Origin: Roseibium aggregatum
Lineage (GTDB): Bacteria; Pseudomonadota; Alphaproteobacteria; Rhizobiales; Stappiaceae
Direction of reading: 5' to 3'
DNA length: 64,000 bases
Assembly: GCF_017309185.1 (NCBI RefSeq)
Contig: NZ_JAEKJZ010000003.1
Coordinates: forward strand, 496,001 to 560,000
Shown here: positions 27,595-36,006 of the stretch, in pieces
Position numbering within the stretch: the stretch's first letter is position 1
Layout of the letters: each line of letters begins with the position of its first letter
Notes under the pieces: generated by a model
What the model was told of the DNA's origin: nothing
The model's input: only the letters and a program-made list of their open reading frames with translations
The model's database searches: none
Program-made: the position numbers and the translations under genes

Positions 27595-27862
27595 AAGCCG
27601 ACAGTCCGGTTCTCGCAGTTGGATCAGCAAAGCGGACATCGCATTTGCAACTAGGTGCGGGGACTTTTTGCCCTGATCTGCCTTCGGGCACCGTCTCAAT
27701 GAACAGCAGCTTCGCACCCCGCTTCAAACATTTTAGAATCGCCCCTAAGAGCGACCGTTTGCTGCAAACTCACTTTAGATTTCTCAATTGTACCGTGACC
27801 GTTCAGCAATGATTCAGGTTCAGGGCGCTAGAAGGATATCGAAACGACGAAAGGTTGCATTC

Positions 27863-27891
27863 TTGAAGCGAAATGCACTTTTCGCTATAAT
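27863..27891 (+). promoter_or_regulatory. Sigma-70-type promoter of the small peptide gene
   Basis: TTGAAG (27863-27868), a 17-bp spacer and a consensus TATAAT (27886-27891) lie 20 bp before the ATG at 27912. This is the best match to a housekeeping promoter seen in the window. Confidence 0.7.
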
Positions 27892-27911
27892 CTTGCCGAA
27901 AGGATTACGTG

Positions 27912-28058
27912 ATGCTGCGAAAGTTTAAAAATCTGAGCCTCATTCGTATGGCGACGGTCTGTGCTGTCTTGGCGATTGCGGTGTCTTTCGGCGGTGCCCT
28001 GAAGAACACAGCTGAAGCGAGCCCGTGCCCGAACAACAGCTGCCTCTACGCGCGCTGA
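27912..28058 (+). CDS. Small exported peptide, 48 residues
   Basis: ATG at 27912, preceded by AAAGGAT and a near-consensus promoter. The sequence is a basic N-terminus (M-L-R-K-F-K-N-L), a hydrophobic core (V-C-A-V-L-A-I-A-V-S-F-G-G-A-L) and a likely cleavage after A-E-A. The mature tail is S-P-C-P-N-N-S-C-L-Y-A-R, with two cysteines. It lies convergently, four bases from the end of the island's minus-strand operon. Function unknown; secreted peptide or small membrane-active peptide are both possible. Confidence 0.65.
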   Translation: MLRKFKNLSLIRMATVCAVLAIAVSFGGALKNTAEASPCPNNSCLYAR

Positions 28059-28062
28059 AGCC

Positions 28063-30078
28063 TTATTTGCAATCCAACTTCAGCGGGATGTCGAGAAGCA
28101 CACGCTCGTGCGTTGGCTTGAAGAGCTTGTCCTGGCCGGTTTCGCAAATGGTTTTTGCGACCAGCGCTGTCGCTTCGGGATCGCCCGTCTCCGGGTCGCT
28201 GTTTCCCTTGAGGGCCGCCCAGAAATAATACAGCCATTTCGGATCCATCGGCACGACGCTGCCCTGCTCAGTCCTTTTCGTCTGAACCGGAGGAGACTGA
28301 CGAGGGTCAATGGTCAGAAACTCCCGAAAGACCGTCACCGCCTCCGTGTAGCGCCCTTTCTGCAAAAGAATATAACCGAGCGTATTGGCGACAGAATGCG
28401 GTGTCTTTGCCATGGCAAGCGCCTCGCGGGCGATGTTCTCGGCATCTCCGCCCGCCGAAACGCCATAGACGGCACCGTTGATCGCCTTTGACCAGGCCCA
28501 GCTGTTGCGGGCGTCCACCAGCCGGTCTTCCAGCAGAGACTTGTCGTATTTGGCAACGCCGGTGATGTCGATCTGTTCGTAGAGTGTCAGCGCGCGCCGA
28601 ACGTCCAGCCCTTTTTCCAGGTCCTGTGCTGCCCGGTATTTGGCAAATTGTTCGTTTTCGAGGATCTGCTTTAACGGATAGTCCGTGTTCAGGCGCTCAA
28701 ACTCCTCTTCGTCCCAGTGGGCTGTCCACCAGGCAAACAAGGGCTCGTGGAGGGTGACGACCGCGCCATCGAAGTTGGCGCCGGTGACGTCGGCGTAGTC
28801 GAACACGGTATCCCGGATGTCCGCGCCCCTGAAACTGGCATTCCTGAGATTGGCCTCGACATAGCTCGTGCCGACAATCTCCGTGCCGTCAAAATGACTG
28901 CCCTCGAGATTTGTGCTCTGGAAAAAGGCGTTCGATATCTTGCATCCCGTGAAGCTCGCCTGCCGTGCATCGGCGGCTTTGAACGACGTAAAATTATAGC
29001 CGGAACCCTGCGGCTCCGGGTGGGTGCTCGTCATCTCGCAATCGTCGAAGATCGCGCCGAGCAATGTGGCGTTGAGAAACCGGGCATCCTGGAGGGAGGC
29101 GCGCGCGAATGTCAGCTCCGGCGCTCCGGGACGCCGGATACCCTGCATCTGCAGCGCAATCAGCCTGGCTTCCGTCAGGTTGATGGGAAAGTCGACTTCC
29201 TCGTAGAAGAGGTCGAGATAATCGATCGTTCTTCCGGAGAAGAGATCGATCGACTTGATGTCCTTCAGTTTCCTGAGAGCGGCGACACGGTTGGCCACGG
29301 CCTCAAGATCCGCCGGGTCCGCTTTGGCCACCACCCGTTCGATTTCGTTGCGGTTCAGAGAGTGCACGAGAATGGCGTCAATTTCCCCCCACGAGGCGTA
29401 GGTTAGCGCGGAACCGAGGAGGATTGCACCGAAGAGGCTCAAGGCGTACTTGAACCTCTTGATCTTCTGGTCATAGGCCTTGCTCGCATCGAGGTAGGAG
29501 GCGATATCGGGGTCGCGCCGGCCATAGCCGGCATCGATCGCCGTCTGGAGTGCTTTTCCGCGAATGAGATAGTCCCTGGACCGGCCCCTGGTGCGCCATT
29601 GGCGGGCAAAGGAACTCAGCCGGATGAGTTCGCGGCTGTCCCGAAGGGTTTCCGCGGATACCTCTTCTTCTTCCTGATCGCTATCTCCGGGCTGCAGGTC
29701 CAGGTCGGAAGGCGCGGAAGGCGCGTCGTCCGGTGCCGGGACGAGAGGTTGAGACGGTGCCGGCCCTTCGCCCGCCGGCGGGGTTTGCCGGTCCTCGTAA
29801 GGCGCGATACGGGGCAGGGTTGCCGTCAGCTTGCGTGTCGGCGCGAGAAAAAGAAGCTGGGCCGACCAGTAGTCAAGCTTTGCCTGCGCGGATTCGCGAT
29901 CCCGCGCGCGCCGCAACCCGGAGCCGCTTTCGATCAGCGACTGCATCAGGCTTTCGATTTTTTTCAAGAGTGCGGGATCGGCCTCCTTGCCAGGCTTGGC
30001 CGTCTCGACCTGTCGCTTGAGCGCGGCATGTTCCTTTTCTAGGCCCAAGAGCGCCTTGTTGTCGGTGGATTTGAACAT
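28063..30078 (-). CDS. Membrane pentapeptide-repeat/TPR protein of the protease island
   Basis: From the ATG at 30078 the product has 671 residues. A charged, probably coiled N-terminal part (1-75) is followed by a Pro/Asp/Glu-rich linker (about 95-140). One transmembrane helix follows (about 220-245, F-K-Y-A-L-S-L-F-G-A-I-L-L-G-S-A-L). Pentapeptide-type A-[DN]-[LF]-x-x repeats span about 320-450 (for example A-N-L-R-N-A-S-F-R-G-A-D-I-R-D). The C-terminal part (about 480-640) looks TPR-like (L-G-Y-I-L-L-Q-K-G-R-Y-T-E-A-V). Last gene of the operon, 14 bp after its neighbour. In NTPase-protease conflict systems such membrane proteins are candidate effectors or anchors; this is inference. Confidence 0.75.
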   Translation of the reverse strand: MFKSTDNKALLGLEKEHAALKRQVETAKPGKEADPALLKKIESLMQSLIESGSGLRRARDRESAQAKLDYWSAQLLFLAPTRKLTATLPRIAPYEDRQTPPAGEGPAPSQPLVPAPDDAPSAPSDLDLQPGDSDQEEEEVSAETLRDSRELIRLSSFARQWRTRGRSRDYLIRGKALQTAIDAGYGRRDPDIASYLDASKAYDQKIKRFKYALSLFGAILLGSALTYASWGEIDAILVHSLNRNEIERVVAKADPADLEAVANRVAALRKLKDIKSIDLFSGRTIDYLDLFYEEVDFPINLTEARLIALQMQGIRRPGAPELTFARASLQDARFLNATLLGAIFDDCEMTSTHPEPQGSGYNFTSFKAADARQASFTGCKISNAFFQSTNLEGSHFDGTEIVGTSYVEANLRNASFRGADIRDTVFDYADVTGANFDGAVVTLHEPLFAWWTAHWDEEEFERLNTDYPLKQILENEQFAKYRAAQDLEKGLDVRRALTLYEQIDITGVAKYDKSLLEDRLVDARNSWAWSKAINGAVYGVSAGGDAENIAREALAMAKTPHSVANTLGYILLQKGRYTEAVTVFREFLTIDPRQSPPVQTKRTEQGSVVPMDPKWLYYFWAALKGNSDPETGDPEATALVAKTICETGQDKLFKPTHERVLLDIPLKLDCK

Positions 30079-30092
30079 ACGATGGCCCGCCG

Positions 30093-31367
30093 TCAGTGAA
30101 ATGTCTGCTGAATGTTTTCGAGAATGGCGTTCAGTCCTGCGAGGCCCGCCAGTTCGGCGGCGACTTTCACCGCCTGCAGATCGGCTTCTTTTGTCGCAAA
30201 ATCCCGGTAGTCCAGCAGCCTGTCCCGCAGATCTTCCAGAGCACCCGGCAGCCCGGCCTCCGCGCGCAGCTTCGCTTCCTCCACGGCGGCATGCCGGTCC
30301 TCTTCGTCGCGGGTACCGGCTTCCGTGCCGGTGTCCTCGGCGGCAAGAAGGCAAAGGGTCCGCACCATGGTCCGCGATACGGGCCAGTCCGTGGCCGCCG
30401 CGACGAGCCAGCGGTCGTTTCTGCGTCCGTCCTGAAGCGAAATTCTGTCGATCAGCGCATCGAGGTCTTTCACCGCGTCGAGCCAGCGGGTGTAGATATC
30501 CCCCTTGTGCAACACGATGCCGCGGCAGTTCAGCATGGGGCGCTTGAACGGATCGGTCTGCAGGGCGACATAGCGCAAGATGACCGCAATGTGCTCGAAC
30601 GAAACGCAGTGCGAATGCTGCAGGACGGGCAGGAGAAGCAGACCCGTCAGCGGCTTCAGCATATAGTTCACCACATTGGCGGCGCTTTGCAGCTGGGCCC
30701 TGTCGCCCGTCTGAACGGCATTGCTGAAAATCTGGACGGCTCTGTCGAGGCCGTCCCGATGCCGGGGGTCGAGGTCGCCGTTGCAGATCGTGTCGAGCTT
30801 CTCTTTGATCCGCTTCAGACGGTCCGCGATCTCCATTGCCGGGTCATCGGCCGCCGCCGGTCCGGCAGGCGCTTCCCCGTTGAAATTTTGCAGCAGGCGA
30901 TCCAGATCGCCGGCAAGGTCAATCAGGTCCTTGAGCACGCCCGGATGATGGAGGGAGCCGGCAACATGGGCCACGAAGCGCCCAAGATATTGCTGCATCG
31001 CCTGTTGCAACGGTTCCTGGTTCCGGTGCGCGTCCAGCGTTTCCGCAATCATGCGCACTGCCGCCGCGACATCCTGCATTTTCCGGCTCTCTGTCCGGAT
31101 CTTGTCGACAAGTGTCGCGCGCAGGTCTTCATCGACATTGCTCAGCCGCGCCAGGTTCATGAAAAAGGCTGCAATGGTTCCGTGACGCAGGAAGTAATTG
31201 ATGCATTCCTGAGCGAACTTGTATTCCGACTGACCGTCCGCATAGACTTTCGCGTAGACACCCTCCTTGGGATACAAGGCTTCCAGGACGATCTTCAGGT
31301 CTTCTTTTGTCAGCTTGTAGGTTATTGCCGTTGCAAAAGCGCTTGAATCCAGGGTTTCGAAAAACAT
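30093..31367 (-). CDS. Island protein with N-terminal adaptor-like domain, unknown function
   Basis: From the ATG at 31367 (MFFETLDSSAFATAITYKLT) the product has 424 residues, nearly all predicted helical. The first about 75 residues (K-E-D-L-K-I-V-L-E-A-L-Y-P-K-E-G-V-Y, then F-A-Q-E-C-I-N-Y-F-L-R-H-G) look like a small death-like adaptor of the effector-associated type that pairs island proteins. No catalytic motif was found in the rest. It starts 11 bases after the EAD-trypsin stop, so the two are co-translated. Confidence 0.65.
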   Translation of the reverse strand: MFFETLDSSAFATAITYKLTKEDLKIVLEALYPKEGVYAKVYADGQSEYKFAQECINYFLRHGTIAAFFMNLARLSNVDEDLRATLVDKIRTESRKMQDVAAAVRMIAETLDAHRNQEPLQQAMQQYLGRFVAHVAGSLHHPGVLKDLIDLAGDLDRLLQNFNGEAPAGPAAADDPAMEIADRLKRIKEKLDTICNGDLDPRHRDGLDRAVQIFSNAVQTGDRAQLQSAANVVNYMLKPLTGLLLLPVLQHSHCVSFEHIAVILRYVALQTDPFKRPMLNCRGIVLHKGDIYTRWLDAVKDLDALIDRISLQDGRRNDRWLVAAATDWPVSRTMVRTLCLLAAEDTGTEAGTRDEEDRHAAVEEAKLRAEAGLPGALEDLRDRLLDYRDFATKEADLQAVKVAAELAGLAGLNAILENIQQTFH

Positions 31368-31378
31368 GGCCCATCCTT

Positions 31379-32485
31379 TCAGCCGAGATGGCTTTCCTTG
31401 CCGGCGCTTTTGATCTTCTGGCGAATGAGATGCGCGGGAATGCCCTGGTTGAAGACCGGCGTGCCCCAAGCCGGGTCGCCGAGATGATGCAGCGCGACCA
31501 GGGCCCATTCCATCGTCAGGCACGGGGAACCGGACGACCCGTTCAGCGTGTTGGTCGAGTATCGGATCCGCTCCGGAACAGGTGAGGCGAGCACCGCTTC
31601 GGTGTCGATCGCCAGTTTCATGGGCAAGCCGTCCGGGTGCTGCACGATAATCAGCGGATCTCCGGTCCGCAGATTTGCTTCTTCGGCGGGAAGCGTGATC
31701 CATCCGCGCTCCTCGCCGGCAACGAATTCGCTGCCGATGGGCCGGTCGAGCGCCAGCAGGGCAAAATCCAGTTCGTTGGCCGTCGGCGGCGGATCGTCAG
31801 GCGTTTCGGTTTTCTCGGCCTTCGCATAAGGGCTGAAGGCGAGGGGAGCATTGCCGCTGACGGACACGGCAACTCCCTCGTCCCGCCCGCCAGAGGCCAA
31901 TACCTGGTAGTCGAAGCGGCAGTCGATTTGCTCGGTGCTGGCATGCTCGACGACATGCCAGTTGGTCAGCACGCAATCGGGCCCGACGAGAAACCCGGTG
32001 CCCGCTGCCGCGCCGCCGATTTCGACCCGGCAGACCCGCCGCTGCACTCTCAGAAGGTTCTTTGCCCAGGTGCCGATGTTCTGGTGATGAAGGTGCGGCT
32101 TGATCACCCGTTGAAGCCCGGGAGCGTAGCTCCCCGACGAAACCGAAGCTTCGGCAACCCCGGTCCTCTGCATGGCAAATTCGGGAGGGGCCTGACTGGC
32201 CAGGTCGACGATTTCCGGAAACAGAAGGGCGATTTCGATGCGAACGTCGTTCCGGTTCGGTCTTTTCCGGTAGACCTCCGCCAGAAATTCCCGGGTAATT
32301 CCCTCCAGTTCGGTCTCTTTCAGAAAATCCTGAATGGTCCGCTGCAGCGGCTTTCCTTCGCCGACCCAGAATTCGAAGAGGCCGTCGCCGGTGCTGAGTT
32401 CCACGATGTCTTCAAGATCGTCCTTGCTCAAGGTGCCGGCTAATAACCGGGCCAGATCCTGAACTTGTTTTGGAGTGAGCGTCAT
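31379..32485 (-). CDS. Effector-associated-domain trypsin-like serine protease
   Basis: This 368-residue protein has an N-terminal helical adaptor domain (about 1-90: L-T-P-K-Q-V-Q-D-L-A-R-L-L-A-G-T-L-S-K-D-D-L) resembling effector-associated domain 1. A trypsin-like domain follows with a complete triad: His in L-T-N-W-H-V-V-E-H (about 175), Asp in E-L-D-F-A-L-L (about 238), Ser in N-G-S-S-G-S-P-C (about 317). No signal peptide, so it should be cytoplasmic, as is usual for conflict-associated trypsins activated through adaptor interactions. The 260-bp gap upstream suggests its own promoter (an AT-rich TTAAATATAG lies just ahead of the start). Confidence 0.85.
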   Translation of the reverse strand: MTLTPKQVQDLARLLAGTLSKDDLEDIVELSTGDGLFEFWVGEGKPLQRTIQDFLKETELEGITREFLAEVYRKRPNRNDVRIEIALLFPEIVDLASQAPPEFAMQRTGVAEASVSSGSYAPGLQRVIKPHLHHQNIGTWAKNLLRVQRRVCRVEIGGAAAGTGFLVGPDCVLTNWHVVEHASTEQIDCRFDYQVLASGGRDEGVAVSVSGNAPLAFSPYAKAEKTETPDDPPPTANELDFALLALDRPIGSEFVAGEERGWITLPAEEANLRTGDPLIIVQHPDGLPMKLAIDTEAVLASPVPERIRYSTNTLNGSSGSPCLTMEWALVALHHLGDPAWGTPVFNQGIPAHLIRQKIKSAGKESHLG

Positions 32486-32745
32486 TGTTCACGCCATCCC
32501 TATATTTAAATCAAGAGCCCTGCGCCAAATAATGCTGTCGAGGTTGCAGGCTGTTTTTCATACTACCGAATGCCTTGGCCGGGAGACACCAACTTGCCCC
32601 TGCTGAAATTTCAATTCATGGTTGAGGATTGAATGTAAATACTGTCAAAACAGACAATCGGAAGGTCGCAATCGTGACCCCGCGTACCGGCCCGGATCGA
32701 TGCCGCGGCCCGGCTGGCCCTGTCTGATCCCGGGACATTTCACAG

Positions 32746-35700
32746 TCAGGCAGGCGCTGCGGATTGTGTGTCTTGCTGTACGCTGCCCCGGATTTCGAGC
32801 AGGGCCCTCATGCACGCGCCCCCGTCGTGCGGCTTGTAATCCATCAGCAGCCGTTCGATCGCACCGCCAAGATCCGATGCGTTGTCGGCCCAGGTCAGAA
32901 AGCCGACGACATCGCGCGGCGCCTTCGCTTTCCGCTTGAAGAGGCCTTGTGTCCAGCTGTTCTGGGCTTCGAGATTGTAGTGGTCGCCGTCCAGCCGCCT
33001 TTGCACCCTGTCTTGCCAGGTCCCGCTCAGACCGTCCGCAAGCAGATAGGCGAAAGGTACAATCCATTCGGGCTGCCGCAATCCGACATAGGTGCTGAAC
33101 GTTTCGGCCATGTCCGGATTGTCGCCTGCTTCCTGCGCATATGTCTTGAAGGTGTTTGAAAGCAGGGCAAGGGTGTCCCGATCGGTGATCGTGAATTTCC
33201 CGTTGCGAGGCAGCTCCGACGAACGCGTCAGCTCCAGGAGGCGCCGCGTCCGGCTGTCCGGTTGCGATGAGCGGCTGCGCGAGCGAATGAACTTCTCGAA
33301 CACCGGGGCTATGACGGCGAATTCCGCCAGCGACATGCCTTTCAGCACACGGGACGATTCCAGCAGACACCAGGTGGCGAGGGCTTGCGGCCGGCATTTC
33401 ACGCCGTGAACGACGAGCGTGCGCAGCGCGATTTCGACGGACCTGGAAGACGTGGTTCTGGATAACTGGCTTTCGCAGAGCTGGTCGTCGATCATATGCG
33501 CAAGTTTCGGGTCGTATTGCCTGGCCACAACGAGAGCCATGGACAAGGCCTGCCAGTTCTTGCGCCCGCGTGCCTCCGCGATGCGCTCAATCAGTTGCGG
33601 GTAGAAGTCTTCCCACCAATTGGCCGGAGTGCGTCCGGCTTCGGTGAGGCGGGCTGCCAGAAATGCAAACAGAAAGTCTTCCGTCGGTCCGGACGGCAGG
33701 ATGAGCCGGTCGAACTCGAGACAGTTCCAGAAACCGCCTTTGACCTGCAGAAATTGATGGGCACCGTGTGGTCCTGACGGCTGCCTGCCTGTCTGGAGCG
33801 CAAGCAGGACACGCGGTTCTATCTGACGGTCGTCAAGGCTGATCAGGCTGGTTCCGGCCCGGTCCAGATGTTGCCACAACAAGGTCGGGGGCAGCTTTTT
33901 CATTTGCTCCAGCGCCATCGGCCGCTCGGCAAACCGGGCTTCAAGCAGACTCCAGCCGGGGGTGCCGGTCTCCATGTCGCTCCGGGCATCAGCGAGCTGG
34001 TCGAGCACCCAATCCCGGTCCTGAAGCCAATCGATATCCTCCGGCCGTCCGCGCAACAGCCGGTAATAAGCCTCTTCCACCGCGTCGAATGACGACCGCG
34101 ATCCGAAATAGTCGACCAGGGCATCCACGACGCGGTCGAACCGTGCCTGGTCGTGACGACGCATCATCGGCAGCGTACGCGCCCTGAGGTCGCGGCGATG
34201 CCGCAGCAGGCCATCTTCGTTCTCGACGATCCAGCCTTCGTGGGAGAGGGTTTCAAACGCCTGCAAGGCATTCTCCGGGGAGAGGCGGCAAAGTCCGGCG
34301 AGCAGGTTCCGGACAAGGTCCCGCGAAACGGTGCGCGCCACCAGTCCCGGCCAGGCAAGCTTCTGTGCGTCCGTGTCTCGAATGTGATCCAGAATGCGGC
34401 GCTCGTATAGGGCTCCGACGAACCCGTCATCGGCGCGTTCGCCCATCGCCTCGATGTCCTTGATCAGGGCAGGCCGGTTCTCAGGCTCTGTGTCCCGGAC
34501 GATTTCCACCGCAAGACGCAACGTCAGGGGCTCCCGCCTGATTTCGGGACTGGTGCTTTTCCCGGCGAGCTTTGTCGTCCAGGCATCGTTCCAGTCGGAA
34601 CCGAGCAGCTTGTTGCCGAGACGGCTCACCATCTCGCGGGCATCCCGGACGGCGAATGCCTTGAGCTCGAGCTGCTTCCGTTCAAAGTCGAGCCCCCGGG
34701 CAAAGATCAGCTCGTCAAGACCGCTTCGCCCGGCTGCAGCGACGCAAAGCTCCGGAAATCCCGTATCGGTCATGCCCTGCAGCAATGTGGTCACCCCGTT
34801 CATCGCGGCGGGGTCGGCCTGCACAATTTCCATCGTATCGAGCGTCAGCAAGAAGGTGCTCGCGCCGCACGCATCCAGCACCATCGAGACGATGTCCCGG
34901 AAACGGGTGTAGTAGGTGTGGGACGGACTGATGGCCTTGCTGGCCAGAGCGGCCCTGATGTCCCGGCGCAGACTTTGCGTGAGCTCTTCAAAATCGGGAA
35001 ACAGGATTCCCACCTGCCGGGCCATCTCCACCAGAAGCTGTTCCGGGCTGCGCGGCTGCAGGGAGGCGCGGTCAAAATCGAGAAACGCGAACGGAAACCG
35101 CGTCTCTTCGGACCGGGCGTGGTCGTAGACGAATTTTGCGACCAGCGTGGATTTGCCCAATCCGCCCGGGGCCTCGATCGTGATCAGCCTTGGCTTGCGG
35201 CCGGTCAGGCTGTCTGACGCATAGCTTAATATCCGGTCGGTCCCGCGGGTCAGGGCCTCGGACAGGCTTTCCGAACCCAGAACGTCCACGAACGCCCGAA
35301 GCGTCGTCATTTCCTTGTCTCGCCCGACAAACCGGTCATTTTGGCCGCCGGGCTGGCCCTGATCCAGGCCGATCATGATGCTCAGCGGATCCAGCAATTC
35401 GGAGAGTGCCATCTGGCGTCTGCATTCCTGCAGGCTCGGCGCGTTCTTCGCCAGCATCGACACGCCTTCCAGCGCCGCTCGCGCCAATGTCAGCGCCCGA
35501 AGTTTCACGATCCCCAGCCTGCCCGGGTCCGTTTGAACGTTCCCGCGCAACAATCCGCGCAGATAGGCGTTTTTCAACGCCTGCCGGTCGGGATCCGGGT
35601 CATGCAAAATGCGGGCGTCTTCCTGTTCGATGCGCCCGAGGACTTCGTGAATGTCTTCGCTTGCGGCAGGATGATCGAGGATACGCCTGCGCTCGACCTC

Positions 35701-36006
35701 GTGCAGCTGCAGCTGCTTTGTCCGCCCGCCCGGAACGAGAGCCGCGTTCGCGGCGACCCAGCCGGTTTCCCGGGCACTCAGCCCGATGGTTTCGGGATCG
35801 AATTCGAAGGACAGCGCCGCCGTCACCAGACCCCGCGAGATTGGCCGGTCATCCGCCGGATCGCTCTTTTCCAGCCTGGAACGGATCGACTGCGCCCAGC
35901 GGTCCATCGATTGCAGCACTTGTCCGCCACCGACTTTAAGGGCTTCCTGCCGCATGTCCGGGTCGGTCAGGAGCTGTGCCAGAAACTTTCGGGAGGATTC
36001 CCTCAT
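32746..36006 (-). CDS. Large STAND-type ATPase
   Basis: This 1086-residue protein has a Walker A loop A-P-G-G-L-G-K-S-T near residue 280 and a Walker B-like F-L-L-T-L-D-T-M-E-I, followed by an A-A-A-G-R-S-G-L sensor-like segment. That places it in the STAND/AP-ATPase group of signal-transducing NTPases. The N-terminal about 230 residues are helical and the C-terminal about 500 residues look like helical superstructure repeats. Its ATG overlaps the stop of the protease-NTPase gene (ATGA). In analogous systems the STAND protein senses the invading factor and switches on the linked proteases. Confidence 0.8.
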   Translation of the reverse strand: MRESSRKFLAQLLTDPDMRQEALKVGGGQVLQSMDRWAQSIRSRLEKSDPADDRPISRGLVTAALSFEFDPETIGLSARETGWVAANAALVPGGRTKQLQLHEVERRRILDHPAASEDIHEVLGRIEQEDARILHDPDPDRQALKNAYLRGLLRGNVQTDPGRLGIVKLRALTLARAALEGVSMLAKNAPSLQECRRQMALSELLDPLSIMIGLDQGQPGGQNDRFVGRDKEMTTLRAFVDVLGSESLSEALTRGTDRILSYASDSLTGRKPRLITIEAPGGLGKSTLVAKFVYDHARSEETRFPFAFLDFDRASLQPRSPEQLLVEMARQVGILFPDFEELTQSLRRDIRAALASKAISPSHTYYTRFRDIVSMVLDACGASTFLLTLDTMEIVQADPAAMNGVTTLLQGMTDTGFPELCVAAAGRSGLDELIFARGLDFERKQLELKAFAVRDAREMVSRLGNKLLGSDWNDAWTTKLAGKSTSPEIRREPLTLRLAVEIVRDTEPENRPALIKDIEAMGERADDGFVGALYERRILDHIRDTDAQKLAWPGLVARTVSRDLVRNLLAGLCRLSPENALQAFETLSHEGWIVENEDGLLRHRRDLRARTLPMMRRHDQARFDRVVDALVDYFGSRSSFDAVEEAYYRLLRGRPEDIDWLQDRDWVLDQLADARSDMETGTPGWSLLEARFAERPMALEQMKKLPPTLLWQHLDRAGTSLISLDDRQIEPRVLLALQTGRQPSGPHGAHQFLQVKGGFWNCLEFDRLILPSGPTEDFLFAFLAARLTEAGRTPANWWEDFYPQLIERIAEARGRKNWQALSMALVVARQYDPKLAHMIDDQLCESQLSRTTSSRSVEIALRTLVVHGVKCRPQALATWCLLESSRVLKGMSLAEFAVIAPVFEKFIRSRSRSSQPDSRTRRLLELTRSSELPRNGKFTITDRDTLALLSNTFKTYAQEAGDNPDMAETFSTYVGLRQPEWIVPFAYLLADGLSGTWQDRVQRRLDGDHYNLEAQNSWTQGLFKRKAKAPRDVVGFLTWADNASDLGGAIERLLMDYKPHDGGACMRALLEIRGSVQQDTQSAAPA

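Larger units (their letters stand above)
27346..27911. other. Left border region of the protease island
   Basis: This region contains no convincing gene until the small peptide gene at 27912. It holds the left 120-bp direct repeat (27475-27594) and a diverged continuation to about 27680, followed by a strong promoter (27863-27891). It is AT-richer than the neighbours. Confidence 0.6.
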
